Origin: Duganella dendranthematis
GTDB taxonomy: Bacteria > Pseudomonadota > Gammaproteobacteria > Burkholderiales > Burkholderiaceae_D
Assembly (NCBI RefSeq): GCF_012849375.1
Contig: NZ_CP051684.1
Location: 2,914,001-2,978,000 of the forward strand
Reading direction: 5' to 3'
Length of the DNA stretch: 64,000 nucleotides
The position numbers and the translations under genes are program-made. Below are positions 1-9,292 of this stretch, piece by piece (position 1 is the stretch's first letter; the number at the start of each line of letters is the position of its first letter). Below the pieces are notes generated by a model. The model searched no databases, had not been told where the DNA came from, and worked only from the letters and a program-made list of their open reading frames with translations.

Positions 1-1989
1 CCCCTTCTGGCGCTGATCGCGCTGCTGATGCAGCCTGCCCGTGCTGAAGATTTCCTCGATCCGTCGGAGGCGTTCAAGTTTTCTGCGCGCATGGTGGATG
101 GGCATACCGTTGCGGTGACCTTCCAAATTGCCGATGGCTATTACATGTACCGCGAGCGCTTCAAGTTCAGCGCCGCCGGGGCGCAGCTTGGCGCACCGCA
201 GATCCCGCCCGGCAAAGTCCACTATGACGAGACGTTTGCAAAAGATGTAGAAACGTATCGCAAGAGCGTGACCATCACCATTCCCGTCAACGCCGCCGGA
301 GCGTTCACGCTGCTAGCCGGCGGCCAGGGATGCTCGGAAAAAGGGCTGTGCTATGCGCCGCAGGATTACAAGGCGTCGCTGACTGGCAGCGGCTCGGTGC
401 CCTTGCCGGCCGCAGCAGCGACGACCACGGCAGGCGCCACTTCGGCAGCGACCTTGGCGGCCACCTCGGCTGCAGCGCCGGCCAGCGCCGCCACGCAGCG
501 CGCCCTGACCACCGCGACCGCAACGCCGACTGCGGCGGACGCCGCCACCGGCACCGCTGCTGCCAGCGCAGGCGCCGCAGGGCAGGGCGCGGTCAACCTC
601 GGCGTTGACGGCGGCAAGCCTGCCACTGCCGGCCCTGGCGTCAAGATCTACACCATTCCAAATCCAACCGCAGTCGACATCGTACCGCCGGCGCCTGCGC
701 CGCAAGCGGCCGCGCCTGTCGCCCCCGTCAACGACGCCGGCCATCTGGAAGCCGCGCTGAAGAGCGGCAAGCTGCTGGTCATCCTGCCGTTGTTTGCGCT
801 GCTGGGCCTGGGCCTGTCGTTCACGCCGTGCGTGCTGCCGATGGTGCCGATCCTGTCCTCCATCATCGTCGGCGAAGGCGAGAACACCACCCGCAGCCGC
901 GCACTGGCGCTGTCGGTTACCTACGCGCTAGGCATGGCGCTGGTCTACACCGCGCTGGGCGTGGCTGCCGGCCTGGCTGGCGAAGGTCTGGCCAGCACCT
1001 TGCAGAATCCTTGGGTGCTGGGCGCGTTTGCCCTGCTGATGGCGCTGCTGTCGCTGTCGATGTTCGGTTTCTACGAGCTTCAAGTCCCGGCCGCGCTGCA
1101 AAGCAAGCTGAGCACCGTCTCCAATCGCCAGTCGTCCGGCAAGCTGGCCGGCGTGTTTGTCATGGGCGCGATTTCCGCGCTGATCGTCGGCCCGTGCGTG
1201 GCGGCGCCATTGGCCGCTGCGCTGGTCTACATCAGCCAGTCGCGTGACGTCGTCATTGGCGGCAGCGCGCTGTTTGCGATGGCGGTTGGCATGAGCGTGC
1301 CGCTGATCCTGGTGGGCGTATCGGCTGGCACGCTGCTGCCGAAAGCCGGCATGTGGATGGACTCGGTCAAACGCTTCTTTGGCGTGCTGATGCTGGCGGT
1401 CGGCTGGTGGCTGGTGTCGCCGGTGCTGCCGGGCGCTGTGCAAATGATGGGCTGGGCCGCGCTGTTGGTCGGCTACGGTATGTATCTGCTGCTGAACAGC
1501 GGTAAATGGGTCGCTAAGTCCCTGGCGGTGGTGGTAGTGGTGCTGGGTGTCGCGCAGCTAGTGGGCGTAGTCAGCGGTGGCCGCGAACCGCTGGCGCCGC
1601 TCGCGCACCTGACCGGCAAGGGTCACGACACGCCGCTGGCCTTCCAGCGCGTCAAGAACGTGCAGCAATTGGACGTCATCCTCGCGCAAACCGGCGGCAA
1701 AACCGCCATCCTGGACTTCTATGCCGACTGGTGCGTGTCCTGCAAGGAGATGGAAAAACTGACCTTCGTCGATCCGGCCGTGCGCGCCAAGCTGGCCAAC
1801 ACCGTGCTGCTGCAGGTGGACGTGACGGCCAACGACGACGACGATAAAGCTATGCTGAAACGCTTCGGCCTGTTCGGCCCGCCGGGCATCATCCTGTTCG
1901 ACAAGCAGGGCAAGGAAATCCCCAACGCGCGCGTGATCGGCTTCCAGGATGCGGCGAAATTCACCGCATCCCTGTCCGCACTAAATTAA
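1..1989 (+). CDS. dsbD: Thiol:disulfide interchange protein DsbD (5' truncated)
   Basis: Inner-membrane protein that carries electrons from cytoplasmic thioredoxin to periplasmic disulfide reductases. The frame is open from base 1 and encodes the end of a signal peptide (LLALIALLMQPARA), so the true start lies left of the window. Domains in order are an N-terminal immunoglobulin-like domain with its redox pair in GCSEKGLCYAP, a roughly 110-residue Ala/Thr-rich linker, a multi-spanning membrane domain with cysteines in FTPCVLPM and GPCVAAPL, and a C-terminal thioredoxin domain with the motif CVSC. All six expected redox cysteines are visible. At 662 visible residues it exceeds the E. coli protein (about 565) mainly because of the linker. 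It ends directly against the convergent Spy-like gene with no gap. Confidence 0.95.
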   Translation, partial: PLLALIALLMQPARAEDFLDPSEAFKFSARMVDGHTVAVTFQIADGYYMYRERFKFSAAGAQLGAPQIPPGKVHYDETFAKDVETYRKSVTITIPVNAAGAFTLLAGGQGCSEKGLCYAPQDYKASLTGSGSVPLPAAAATTTAGATSAATLAATSAAAPASAATQRALTTATATPTAADAATGTAAASAGAAGQGAVNLGVDGGKPATAGPGVKIYTIPNPTAVDIVPPAPAPQAAAPVAPVNDAGHLEAALKSGKLLVILPLFALLGLGLSFTPCVLPMVPILSSIIVGEGENTTRSRALALSVTYALGMALVYTALGVAAGLAGEGLASTLQNPWVLGAFALLMALLSLSMFGFYELQVPAALQSKLSTVSNRQSSGKLAGVFVMGAISALIVGPCVAAPLAAALVYISQSRDVVIGGSALFAMAVGMSVPLILVGVSAGTLLPKAGMWMDSVKRFFGVLMLAVGWWLVSPVLPGAVQMMGWAALLVGYGMYLLLNSGKWVAKSLAVVVVVLGVAQLVGVVSGGREPLAPLAHLTGKGHDTPLAFQRVKNVQQLDVILAQTGGKTAILDFYADWCVSCKEMEKLTFVDPAVRAKLANTVLLQVDVTANDDDDKAMLKRFGLFGPPGIILFDKQGKEIPNARVIGFQDAAKFTASLSALN

Positions 1990-2541
1990 TCAACCACGCT
2001 GTGGGCGTGGACCGCCCCAGCCTTCGTGCTGCTCGCCGCCATGGCCCCAGCCGCCGCGCTGGCCATGGTGACCACCGTGACCCCAGTGTCCATGACGGCC
2101 ACCACGTTCGCCACCCAAGCCGTGCTCATCGAACAGCGTCTGCTGCGCAGGGTTCAATTGGCCGTAGAAAGCGGTGACTGCTTTCACGCGGGTTTCCAGG
2201 AATGCTTCACGTTTCTTGGTCATGTCCAGTGCCAGCGTCAGGCGTTCCGGTGCGGTCAGCTTGTCGAATGGCTTGTGTTCCGGACGCTTGCCGTCAAACG
2301 CTGGCGGTTTGATCGCCGACTGATAGTTGGCCCAGGCCGATTCCTGTTGCGCGGTCAGCTTCAGCAGATCATGCAGGCGCGCCTGGCGCTTGGCGTACAT
2401 ATCGGCCATTTTGGCCTGCATCTGTTCCTTGCTCGGATGGGCGTCGTGCTGCTTCGGCGCCGGCTTGGCTTCCTGGGCCTGCGCTGCGGCCATGCCCAGT
2501 ACGGTGAAACCGATCAATATGCTTTTGCGTAAGATGTTCAT
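1990..2541 (-). CDS. Spy/CpxP-family periplasmic chaperone-like protein
   Basis: A 183-residue secreted protein with a cleavable signal peptide (MNILRKSILIGFTVLGMAAAQAQ). The mature part is helical and charged and carries two LTxxQ-type motifs (LTAQQ near residue 63 and LNPAQQ near 130), the signature of the Spy/CpxP/LTXXQ family of envelope-stress chaperones and signalling modulators. The last 40 residues are rich in Gly and His (HGHWGHGGHHGQRGG), which suggests metal binding. A good ribosome site (GAAGGA) lies about 7 bases before the ATG. It is divergent from the response-regulator gene at 2735, the arrangement known for cpxP and cpxRA, so control by that regulator is inferred. Family confident; substrate unknown. 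Confidence 0.8.
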   Translation of the reverse strand: MNILRKSILIGFTVLGMAAAQAQEAKPAPKQHDAHPSKEQMQAKMADMYAKRQARLHDLLKLTAQQESAWANYQSAIKPPAFDGKRPEHKPFDKLTAPERLTLALDMTKKREAFLETRVKAVTAFYGQLNPAQQTLFDEHGLGGERGGRHGHWGHGGHHGQRGGWGHGGEQHEGWGGPRPQRG

Positions 2542-2734
2542 GGTCGTTCCTTCATGGTTGAGAGTTAAATAATTCGCGTTGTTTTCGCGCTTGGTGTCAT
2601 CTTGGTCGCCTAAGGTTGCGCTTACGTTTCTCTGCCCGAAGTTTTTGTATCCAGATGTTTCCCCTCCAACGACCCCCTACGGACTTATACAAGACGATAC
2701 AATTGGTATATGGTCTTGCATGGATAATGGGCGC
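2542..2734. promoter_or_regulatory. Divergent control region between Spy-like gene and two-component genes
   Basis: A 193-bp gap that must hold the promoters of both the leftward Spy-like gene and the rightward regulator/kinase pair. It is more AT-rich than its surroundings. A -10-like TACAAT lies at 2698-2703 on the plus strand, without a convincing -35. No clear direct repeat typical of an OmpR-family site was recognised by eye. Calling it a shared regulatory region rests on gene layout. Confidence 0.5.
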
Positions 2735-3463
2735 ATGGAACCGACATCTACAATTTTGATCGTTGACGACGATCGCGACATCCGCACCTTGCTGGCGGAT
2801 TACCTCGAATCAAACGGGTATCGCGCCTTGTGCGCGGCCGATGGCACCGCCATGTGGAAGCTGCTGGACGAAGCCCGTCCGGAACTGGTGGTGCTGGACT
2901 TGAACCTGCCCGGCGACGACGGCCTGACGCTGTGCCGCAAGCTGCGCGCGCACTCGACGCTGCCGGTCATCATGCTGACCGCCCGCAACGAACCGCTGGA
3001 CCGCATCCTCGGCCTGGAAATGGGCGCCGACGACTACCTGCCAAAACCGTTCGAGCCGCGCGAACTGCTGGCGCGCATCCGCAGCGTCCTGCGCCGCAGC
3101 AACGCCATGCCGGTCGGCTCCGGCACCGACAAGGCGCAGCAGATGAAATTCTCCGGCTGGACGCTGGACCTGACCGCGCGCCACCTGCTCAATCCGGACG
3201 GCATCGTCATCATGCTGTCGGGCGCCGAGTTCCGCCTGCTCAAGGTCTTCCTTGAACATCCGAACCGCGTGCTCAACCGCGACCAGCTGCTGAACCTGAC
3301 GCAGGGCCGCGACGCCGACCCATTCGACCGTTCGATCGACATCCAGATCAGCCGCCTGCGCCAGAAGCTGGGCGAAGACGCGCGCATGCCGCAAATCATC
3401 AAGACCGTCCGCAACGGCGGTTACGTGCTGGCCGGACAGGTTGCCGTGGAGCCGCAAGCGTGA
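2735..3463 (+). CDS. OmpR/PhoB-family response regulator
   Basis: DNA-binding partner of the histidine kinase encoded immediately downstream. From the ATG at 2735 it has 242 residues. The receiver domain (about 5-120) shows the acidic triad DDD at 11-13, phospho-acceptor D55 in VVLDLNLPGDDG, T82 and K104 in YLPKP. The winged-helix output domain follows (about 135-235, ending TVRNGGYVLAG). The frame is open back to 2579, but that extension resembles no receiver domain. ATG 2720 (five codons longer) is an alternative start; neither has a strong Shine-Dalgarno sequence. The stop overlaps the kinase GTG start by 4 bases, indicating translational coupling. Likely targets are its own operon, the Spy-like gene and perhaps the RND pump at 4952 (inference from context). 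Confidence 0.88.
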   Translation: MEPTSTILIVDDDRDIRTLLADYLESNGYRALCAADGTAMWKLLDEARPELVVLDLNLPGDDGLTLCRKLRAHSTLPVIMLTARNEPLDRILGLEMGADDYLPKPFEPRELLARIRSVLRRSNAMPVGSGTDKAQQMKFSGWTLDLTARHLLNPDGIVIMLSGAEFRLLKVFLEHPNRVLNRDQLLNLTQGRDADPFDRSIDIQISRLRQKLGEDARMPQIIKTVRNGGYVLAGQVAVEPQA

Positions 3464-4818
3464 AAGCCTTCCTCGGGTCGATGACCGGGCGCGTGTTTCT
3501 GGTGCTGCTGTTGGGCATCGTGGCGTCGGCGGCGCTGACCCAGTGGCTGGCCGTCAACGAACGTTCGCGCGCGCTGGAGCGCTACCGCGACTTCCACGCG
3601 CTGGAGCGGGCCGAGCAACTGATCACCACGGCCGACGCCATGCCCGACAGCGCCCGCCCGACCTTTCTGGTGGCGGCCGCGCGCGGCACCGTGCGGCTGG
3701 AGCTGAGCGACACGCCCCAGGCGCAAACGCTGGCGCCAACCGAATTCTCGACCGCGCTGCAACAGCGTCTGGGCGGCGGCTTCAAGCTGGGGCCGCTGGC
3801 CGAACACCTGGCCGCCTGCGACCAGCCGCGCCAGACCACTAGCATCTTCGCCTCCAGCCAGTGGAAGGGCACCTGCGAAGCCATCAACATCTACCTGCAT
3901 GACGGCCAGGTGCTCAAGCTGTCGGTGCTGCCGCCGCGCGCGCCGCCGGCCGCCTCCACCAACAGCGAGCTGGTGTCGCTGCTGCCTTTCCTGCTGAGCA
4001 TCGCCTTCCTGGCTTACCTGGTGGCGCGCATGTCGATGCGTCCGCTGAAGCAGCTGGCGCAGGCCGCAAAAGACCTGGGCAACGACATCAACCACCCGCA
4101 AGTGGTGCTGAGCGGCGCCGCCGAGATTCGCCAGGCCAGCGCCGCCTTCAACGCCATGCAGGCGCGCATCCGCCAGCACATCACCCAGCGCACGCAAATG
4201 CTGGCCGCCATCACCCACGACTTGCAGACTCCACTCACGCGCCTGCGCCTGCGCCTGGAAAAGGTCGGCGACAAGGAACTGCAGCAGCGCCTGATCGACG
4301 ACCTGTCGGCCATGCAGCAAATGGTCAAGGAAGGGCTGGACCTGGCGCGCAGCATGGACTCGACCGAAACCATGCAGGCGCTGGACCTCGACGCGCTGCT
4401 CGACAGCGTGTGCAGCGACGCCACCGACACCGGCCAGCAGGTCGCCCTGCGCGGCCGCGCGGCGATGGCGCTGATGGGACGGCCGCTGGCGATCCGCCGC
4501 TGCTTGGTCAACCTGATCGATAACGCCGTCAAGTACGGCCAGTACGCCAATGTGACGGTGGAGCGGCTGGCGGGGTCGTCGCGCATCAGCATCCGCGATG
4601 GCGGGCCAGGCATTGCGCCGGAGCAGATGGCGCGCGTGTTTGAACCGTTTTACCGTATCGAAACCTCGCGTTCGCGCGAGTCCGGCGGCACTGGTCTGGG
4701 ACTGACCATTGCCCGCAATATCGCCGAGCAGCACGGCGCCAATGTCACGCTGGCCAACCACAAGGACGGCGGACTGGAAGTAACGCTGGTACTGCCCGAG
4801 TATTACGTCGGCAACTAA
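3460..4818 (+). CDS. EnvZ/CpxA-type sensor histidine kinase
   Basis: A 452-residue inner-membrane kinase starting at GTG, overlapping the regulator stop (GTGA). TM1 is about residues 11-30, a periplasmic sensor about 31-168, TM2 about 169-190, then HAMP and the dimerization helix with H253 in AITHDLQTPLTR. The ATP domain shows the N-box NLIDNAVKYG (351-360), G1 DGGPG (380-384), F box FEPFYRIE and G2 GGTGLGL. All catalytic elements look intact. The sensor contains two cysteines, C120 and C139, which could form a disulfide; with dsbD and a Spy-like protein next door this hints at sensing envelope redox or folding state (inference). Another possibility is an osmotic or drug sensor controlling the RND operon. 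Confidence 0.9.
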   Translation: MKAFLGSMTGRVFLVLLLGIVASAALTQWLAVNERSRALERYRDFHALERAEQLITTADAMPDSARPTFLVAAARGTVRLELSDTPQAQTLAPTEFSTALQQRLGGGFKLGPLAEHLAACDQPRQTTSIFASSQWKGTCEAINIYLHDGQVLKLSVLPPRAPPAASTNSELVSLLPFLLSIAFLAYLVARMSMRPLKQLAQAAKDLGNDINHPQVVLSGAAEIRQASAAFNAMQARIRQHITQRTQMLAAITHDLQTPLTRLRLRLEKVGDKELQQRLIDDLSAMQQMVKEGLDLARSMDSTETMQALDLDALLDSVCSDATDTGQQVALRGRAAMALMGRPLAIRRCLVNLIDNAVKYGQYANVTVERLAGSSRISIRDGGPGIAPEQMARVFEPFYRIETSRSRESGGTGLGLTIARNIAEQHGANVTLANHKDGGLEVTLVLPEYYVGN

Positions 4819-4826
4819 CCAACACG

Positions 4827-4856
4827 CCGCAGAACGCAGAAAAAAGCGTCCTGCGG
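4827..4856 (+). terminator. Stem-loop after the two-component operon
   Basis: CCGCAG (4827-4832) pairs with CTGCGG (4851-4856) and ACGC with GCGT, with one mismatch between, around an A-rich loop. It begins 9 bases after the kinase stop. There is no immediate U-tract (a T run occurs only about 15 bases later), so it may be a weak or factor-assisted terminator, or an RNA-stabilising hairpin. Confidence 0.4.
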
Positions 4857-4951
4857 TAATACTGGTGCAGTTTTTCTAGTAGATACTATGCGACAATATT
4901 CCGCCTTATGCTTGGCGGCAATGTTTTTCGACGTGAAAATTATTATTAAAA

Positions 4952-6118
4952 ATGAAAAAATCTTCCTTGGCGTTTCTGGTCGGAGCAATCGTAGTAGTCG
5001 GTGGCGGCATCTGGTATATGACGCATCACAGCGAGCAGCCGGCTTCCGGTAACAAGCTGAACGGTAACGGCCCGCAAGGCCCGACCACCGTCAGCATCAT
5101 CGCGCCGAAGCGCCAGGACGTGCCGGTGGTGCTGCAAGCGAACGGCACGGTAACGCCGATCAGCACGGTCGACCTGCATCCGCAAACCACCAGCACCATC
5201 GCCAAGGTGCACATCAAGGAAGGCCAGTTCGTCAAATCCGGCGAATTGATGTTCACGCTGGACGACCGCACCGAGCGCGCCAATCTCGACAAGGCGCAAG
5301 CCCAGGTCGAACGCGACCGCGCCGCGCTGGCCGACTACGAGCGCCAGTACAAACGCTCGATGGACTTGCTGGCGCAGAAATTCATTGCCCAGGGCGCCGT
5401 CGACACGCTCAAGAGCCAGGTCGATTCCGCCCGCGCCGTGTTGCAGGCCGACATAGCCGCCGTGCGCGGCGCCAATGTGGACGCCAGCTACACCGCGATC
5501 CGCGCACCGATGAACGGCCGGGTCGGCGCCATCAACGTCTATCCGGGCAGCGTGGTGCAGATGACTACGCTGCTGACCTCGGTCACTCAGCTGGACCCGA
5601 TCACGGTCGCCTTCACCTTGCCGGAAACCTCGCTGAGCGGCCTGATGGCAGCGCAGCGCGAGGGGGCGGTGCCGGTGCAGGTAACACTGGATAACTCGAC
5701 GCTGGCCGTCAATGGCAAGCTCAGCTTCATTGACAACACGGTCGATCCGGTGGCCGGCGTGATCCGCGTCAAGGCCCAGTTCGACAATAGGGATACCGCG
5801 CTGTGGCCGGGCCAGTACGTCAACACCAAGCTGATTTCGCACGTGCTCAAAGGCGCGACGGTGATTCCGCAAAACGCTATCATTAGCAACACCCGCGGCA
5901 CCTTCGTCTACGCGGTGGACAAGGACCAATCCGCCAAGGTGGTCAACATCAAGCGCCTGTATGCGTTTGGAGAAAGCGCCGCCGTCTCCGGTCTGACTGG
6001 CGACGAACAAGTGATTGTCGACGGCAAGCAAAACCTGCGGCCGGGCGGCAAAGTCCGCGTCGCCGCGGCTGACAAGCCGGCCGACGCCAAGGTTGATGAT
6101 AGCAAGCAGAAGGGCTAA
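4952..6118 (+). CDS. RND efflux periplasmic adaptor (membrane fusion protein)
   Basis: A 388-residue HlyD/AcrA-type adaptor that bridges an inner-membrane RND pump to an outer-membrane channel. The N-terminus has one hydrophobic anchor or signal segment (LAFLVGAIVVVGGGIWYM). A biotinyl-lipoyl-like half motif follows (VDLHPQTTSTIAKVHIKEGQ), then an alpha-helical hairpin (about residues 105-165), the second lipoyl half (YTAIRAPMNGRVG) and beta-barrel and membrane-proximal domains. The C-terminus is charged. Closest in style to MdtA/MexH/MuxA. The ribosome site is weak (AT-rich leader), but no better start is visible. The gap to the permease is 3 bases, so they form one operon. No outer-membrane factor gene is present. 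Confidence 0.9.
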   Translation: MKKSSLAFLVGAIVVVGGGIWYMTHHSEQPASGNKLNGNGPQGPTTVSIIAPKRQDVPVVLQANGTVTPISTVDLHPQTTSTIAKVHIKEGQFVKSGELMFTLDDRTERANLDKAQAQVERDRAALADYERQYKRSMDLLAQKFIAQGAVDTLKSQVDSARAVLQADIAAVRGANVDASYTAIRAPMNGRVGAINVYPGSVVQMTTLLTSVTQLDPITVAFTLPETSLSGLMAAQREGAVPVQVTLDNSTLAVNGKLSFIDNTVDPVAGVIRVKAQFDNRDTALWPGQYVNTKLISHVLKGATVIPQNAIISNTRGTFVYAVDKDQSAKVVNIKRLYAFGESAAVSGLTGDEQVIVDGKQNLRPGGKVRVAAADKPADAKVDDSKQKG

Positions 6119-6121
6119 GCG

Positions 6122-9100
6122 ATGAACCTTTCCGAGTTGTGCATCCGTCGTCCAGTGATGGTGGTGCTGTTGTCGGCCACCCTGATCCTGGCGGGCGTGC
6201 TGTCGTACTTCTACATTCCGGTGGCGGCGCTGCCGAGTTACAACACGCCGGTGATTAATGTGTCGGCCGACCTGCCGGGCGCGTCGCCGGACACCATGGC
6301 GTCGTCGGTGGCGCTGCCGCTGGAGAAGCAGTTCTCCACCATCGCCGGCCTCAGCCTCATTACCTCGACCAACACGCTGGGCAATTCCTCGCTGACCCTG
6401 GAGTTTGACCCGAGCATCAACGTCAACGAAGCGGCGGTCGACGTCCAGGCGGCGCTGCTGCGCGCGCAACGCCAGTTGCCGATCGAAATGACGGATTTGC
6501 CGTCGTACCGCAAGGTCAATCCGGCCGACGCGCCGGTGCTGTTCATGACCATGAACTCGCCCTCGCTGACGCTATCCGAGCTGAATGACTACGCCGAAAA
6601 CCTGATCGCGCCATCGCTGTCCACGCTGCCCGGCGTGGCGCAGGTGACCGTCAACGGCCAGAAACGTTTCGCCGTGCGCGTGCGCGCCAAGTCCGACCTG
6701 ATGAACGCGCGCAACCTGACGCTCGACGAGTTGCAGCAGGCGATCAAATCCGCCAACGCCAACACGCCGCTGGGTATTCTCGACGGCCCGAGCCAGACGC
6801 TGACCATCACCGGCAACGCCCAACTGATGAAGGCGGCCGACTACGCCGAGCTGATCATCGCCCAGCGCAACGGCCAGCCGGTGCGCCTCAAGGACGTGGC
6901 TGACGTGCAGGACAGCTTCCAGTCGACCAAGGCGGCCGGTAGCTACAACGGCGAACGTTCGATCGTGCTGCTGGTGCAGCGCCAGCCGGACGCCAACACC
7001 GTCCAGGTGGTGGACGGCGTGCGCCGCCTGCTGCCGCAGTTCAAGGCGCAGCTGCCAGCCTCGATCAACATCAACCTGGTCAACGACCGTTCGGTGTCGA
7101 TCCGCGAAGCGATTCACGACGTCAACCTGACGCTGCTGCTGACCATCGGCCTGGTGGTGATGGTGATCTTCCTGTTCCTGCGCCGCGCCGCTGCGACCTT
7201 CATTCCGGCGATCACCATGCCGATTTCGCTGCTGGGTGCGCTGGCCTTGCTGTACGCCTTCGGCTACTCGCTGGACAATGTCTCGCTGCTTGGCATTACG
7301 CTGGCGGTCGGCTTGGTGGTCGATGACGCCATCGTGGTGCTGGAAAACATCGTCCGTCACATCGAGATGGGCAAGCGGCCGCTGGAAGCGTCGCTGATCG
7401 GTGCCAAGGAGATGGGCTTCACCATCATCTCGATTTCCGTGTCGCTGGTGGCGGTGTTTATTCCGATCTTCTTCATGCCGGGCGTGATCGGCCTGATGTT
7501 CCACGAATTCGCCGTGGTGGTGGCGCTGTCGGTGCTGGTGTCGGCGGCGGTGTCGCTGATGCTGGTGCCGATGCTGGCCAGCCGCCTGCTGCCGGCCGAC
7601 GCCATCGATCCGGAGCACGACAAAGGCAACTTCATCGGCCGCTGGTTCGAAGCCGGTTTCGGCGCGCTGCGCGACTTCTACGCCCGCACGCTGGATGTCG
7701 CGCTGCATCACCGCTACATCGTGCTGGCCGCCGCGTTCGGCACTTTTGCGCTAACGGCGCTGTTGTACGTCACCACGCCGAAAGGCTTCTTCCCGGAGGA
7801 AGACCTGGGCCAGATCCGCGTCAACACCGAGGCCTCGGAAGATATCTCGTCGTCCTCGCTGATGGACTTGCAGGAAAAAGTCGCGGCCGTCATCAAGGCC
7901 GATCCCAACGTGCAGGATGTGACGTCCTTCGTCGGCGGCGGCAACACCGGCCGCATGTTCCTGGTGCTCAAGCCGCGCGGCGAACGCAAGCGCATGCCAG
8001 AAGTGTTGGACAGCCTGCGCAAGGCCACCAAACAGGTGCCGGGCATCGCCGTCTACCTGAGTCCGGTGCAGAACTTGCAGCTGGGCGGACGCCAGTCCAA
8101 GTCGCGCTACCAGTACACGCTGCAATCGGTCAGTCCTGGCGCGCTGAATGACTGGGCGGAAAAATACATGGACCGCATGCGCGCCGATTCGGACTTCCGC
8201 GACGTCACCAGCGATTCGCAGAACAAGGGGCTGCAAGCGTCGCTGAAGATCGACCGCGACAAGGCCAACAACCTCGGCGTGGCGATCGGCGATGTCCGCA
8301 CCGCGCTGTACCTGGCCTTCGGTGAACGCCAGGTGTCGACGATTTACTCGCCGGCCGCCAGCTACTACGTGATCCTGGAAGCGGCCGACGCTGACCGCCA
8401 GTTCGATAGCGCGCTGACCAAGATTTCGGTGCGCAACAAGACCGGCCAGCTGGTGCAGCTGTCCAGCTTTGCCACCGTCGAGCGCACCATCGGCCCGACC
8501 GCCGTCAACCACCAGGGCCAGTTGCAGGCGATTACGTTGTCGTTCAACCTGGCGCCGGACGTGCCGCTGGGCGTAGCCACCGCCAAGATCGACCAGTGGG
8601 CGGCCGACATGCGCCTGCCGCCATCGATCATCACCAACTACGGCGGCGACGCGGCGGTGTTCCAGAGTTCGCAGGGTAGCCAGCTGATCTTGATCATTGC
8701 CGCGCTGGGCGTGATCTACGTGCTGCTGGGCGTTCTGTACGAGAGCTACATCCACCCGCTGACGATTCTGGCCGGCCTGCCGTCGGCGGCGGTCGGTGCG
8801 CTGCTGACGCTGCGCCTGTTCAACCTGGACCTGACCATGATCGCCATCATCGGCATCCTGATGCTGATCGGTATCGTCAAGAAGAACGCCATCATGATGA
8901 TCGACTTCGCGCTGCACGCGCAGCGCAATGAGGGGCTGACGCCGGCCGTGGCGATCCGCCAGGCCTGTATCCTGCGCTTCCGTCCGATCATGATGACCAC
9001 CATGGCGGCGCTGATGGGCGCGCTGCCGATCGCGCTGGGCCTGGGCGCCGGCGCCGAGCTGCGCCAGCCACTGGGCCTGGCCGTGGTGGGCGGCCTGATC

Positions 9101-9271
9101 TTCTCGCAAGTGATCACGCTGTACATCACGCCGGTGATTTACCTGTTCCTCGACAAGTACAGCGGCACCGGCCCGATGCTGGACCATGAGATCGCCGCCG
9201 ACGCAGCCATTCCGCCAGCCGAACGCGAAGCGGTGCATGCCGTTCCGCTGAAGGCCGTGAACAAGCATTGA
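6122..9271 (+). CDS. RND efflux permease (MdtB/MdtC/MuxB-like)
   Basis: A 1049-residue proton-driven inner-membrane pump of the hydrophobe/amphiphile RND family. It starts MNLSELCIRRPVMVVLL, typical of the MdtC/MuxB/MexI branch. Twelve membrane segments are expected: TM1 near residues 12-30, a large periplasmic loop, TM2-6 from about 335, a second periplasmic loop from about 560, and TM8-12 from about 860. The TM4 proton-relay aspartates are visible in LVVDDAIVVLENIVRH. The length is normal for the family. MdtB and MdtC work as a heteromer in E. coli; only one permease is encoded here, so a homotrimer is inferred. The substrate cannot be told from sequence. The upstream two-component system is a candidate regulator. 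Confidence 0.93.
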   Translation: MNLSELCIRRPVMVVLLSATLILAGVLSYFYIPVAALPSYNTPVINVSADLPGASPDTMASSVALPLEKQFSTIAGLSLITSTNTLGNSSLTLEFDPSINVNEAAVDVQAALLRAQRQLPIEMTDLPSYRKVNPADAPVLFMTMNSPSLTLSELNDYAENLIAPSLSTLPGVAQVTVNGQKRFAVRVRAKSDLMNARNLTLDELQQAIKSANANTPLGILDGPSQTLTITGNAQLMKAADYAELIIAQRNGQPVRLKDVADVQDSFQSTKAAGSYNGERSIVLLVQRQPDANTVQVVDGVRRLLPQFKAQLPASININLVNDRSVSIREAIHDVNLTLLLTIGLVVMVIFLFLRRAAATFIPAITMPISLLGALALLYAFGYSLDNVSLLGITLAVGLVVDDAIVVLENIVRHIEMGKRPLEASLIGAKEMGFTIISISVSLVAVFIPIFFMPGVIGLMFHEFAVVVALSVLVSAAVSLMLVPMLASRLLPADAIDPEHDKGNFIGRWFEAGFGALRDFYARTLDVALHHRYIVLAAAFGTFALTALLYVTTPKGFFPEEDLGQIRVNTEASEDISSSSLMDLQEKVAAVIKADPNVQDVTSFVGGGNTGRMFLVLKPRGERKRMPEVLDSLRKATKQVPGIAVYLSPVQNLQLGGRQSKSRYQYTLQSVSPGALNDWAEKYMDRMRADSDFRDVTSDSQNKGLQASLKIDRDKANNLGVAIGDVRTALYLAFGERQVSTIYSPAASYYVILEAADADRQFDSALTKISVRNKTGQLVQLSSFATVERTIGPTAVNHQGQLQAITLSFNLAPDVPLGVATAKIDQWAADMRLPPSIITNYGGDAAVFQSSQGSQLILIIAALGVIYVLLGVLYESYIHPLTILAGLPSAAVGALLTLRLFNLDLTMIAIIGILMLIGIVKKNAIMMIDFALHAQRNEGLTPAVAIRQACILRFRPIMMTTMAALMGALPIALGLGAGAELRQPLGLAVVGGLIFSQVITLYITPVIYLFLDKYSGTGPMLDHEIAADAAIPPAEREAVHAVPLKAVNKH

Positions 9272-9292
9272 GCGGTGACAAGTTGATGTAAA

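Noticed and set aside
2579..2734. N-terminal extension of the response regulator back to 2579
   Set aside because: The 52 extra codons run through the divergent promoter region, have no receiver-domain similarity and would leave no room for a promoter.
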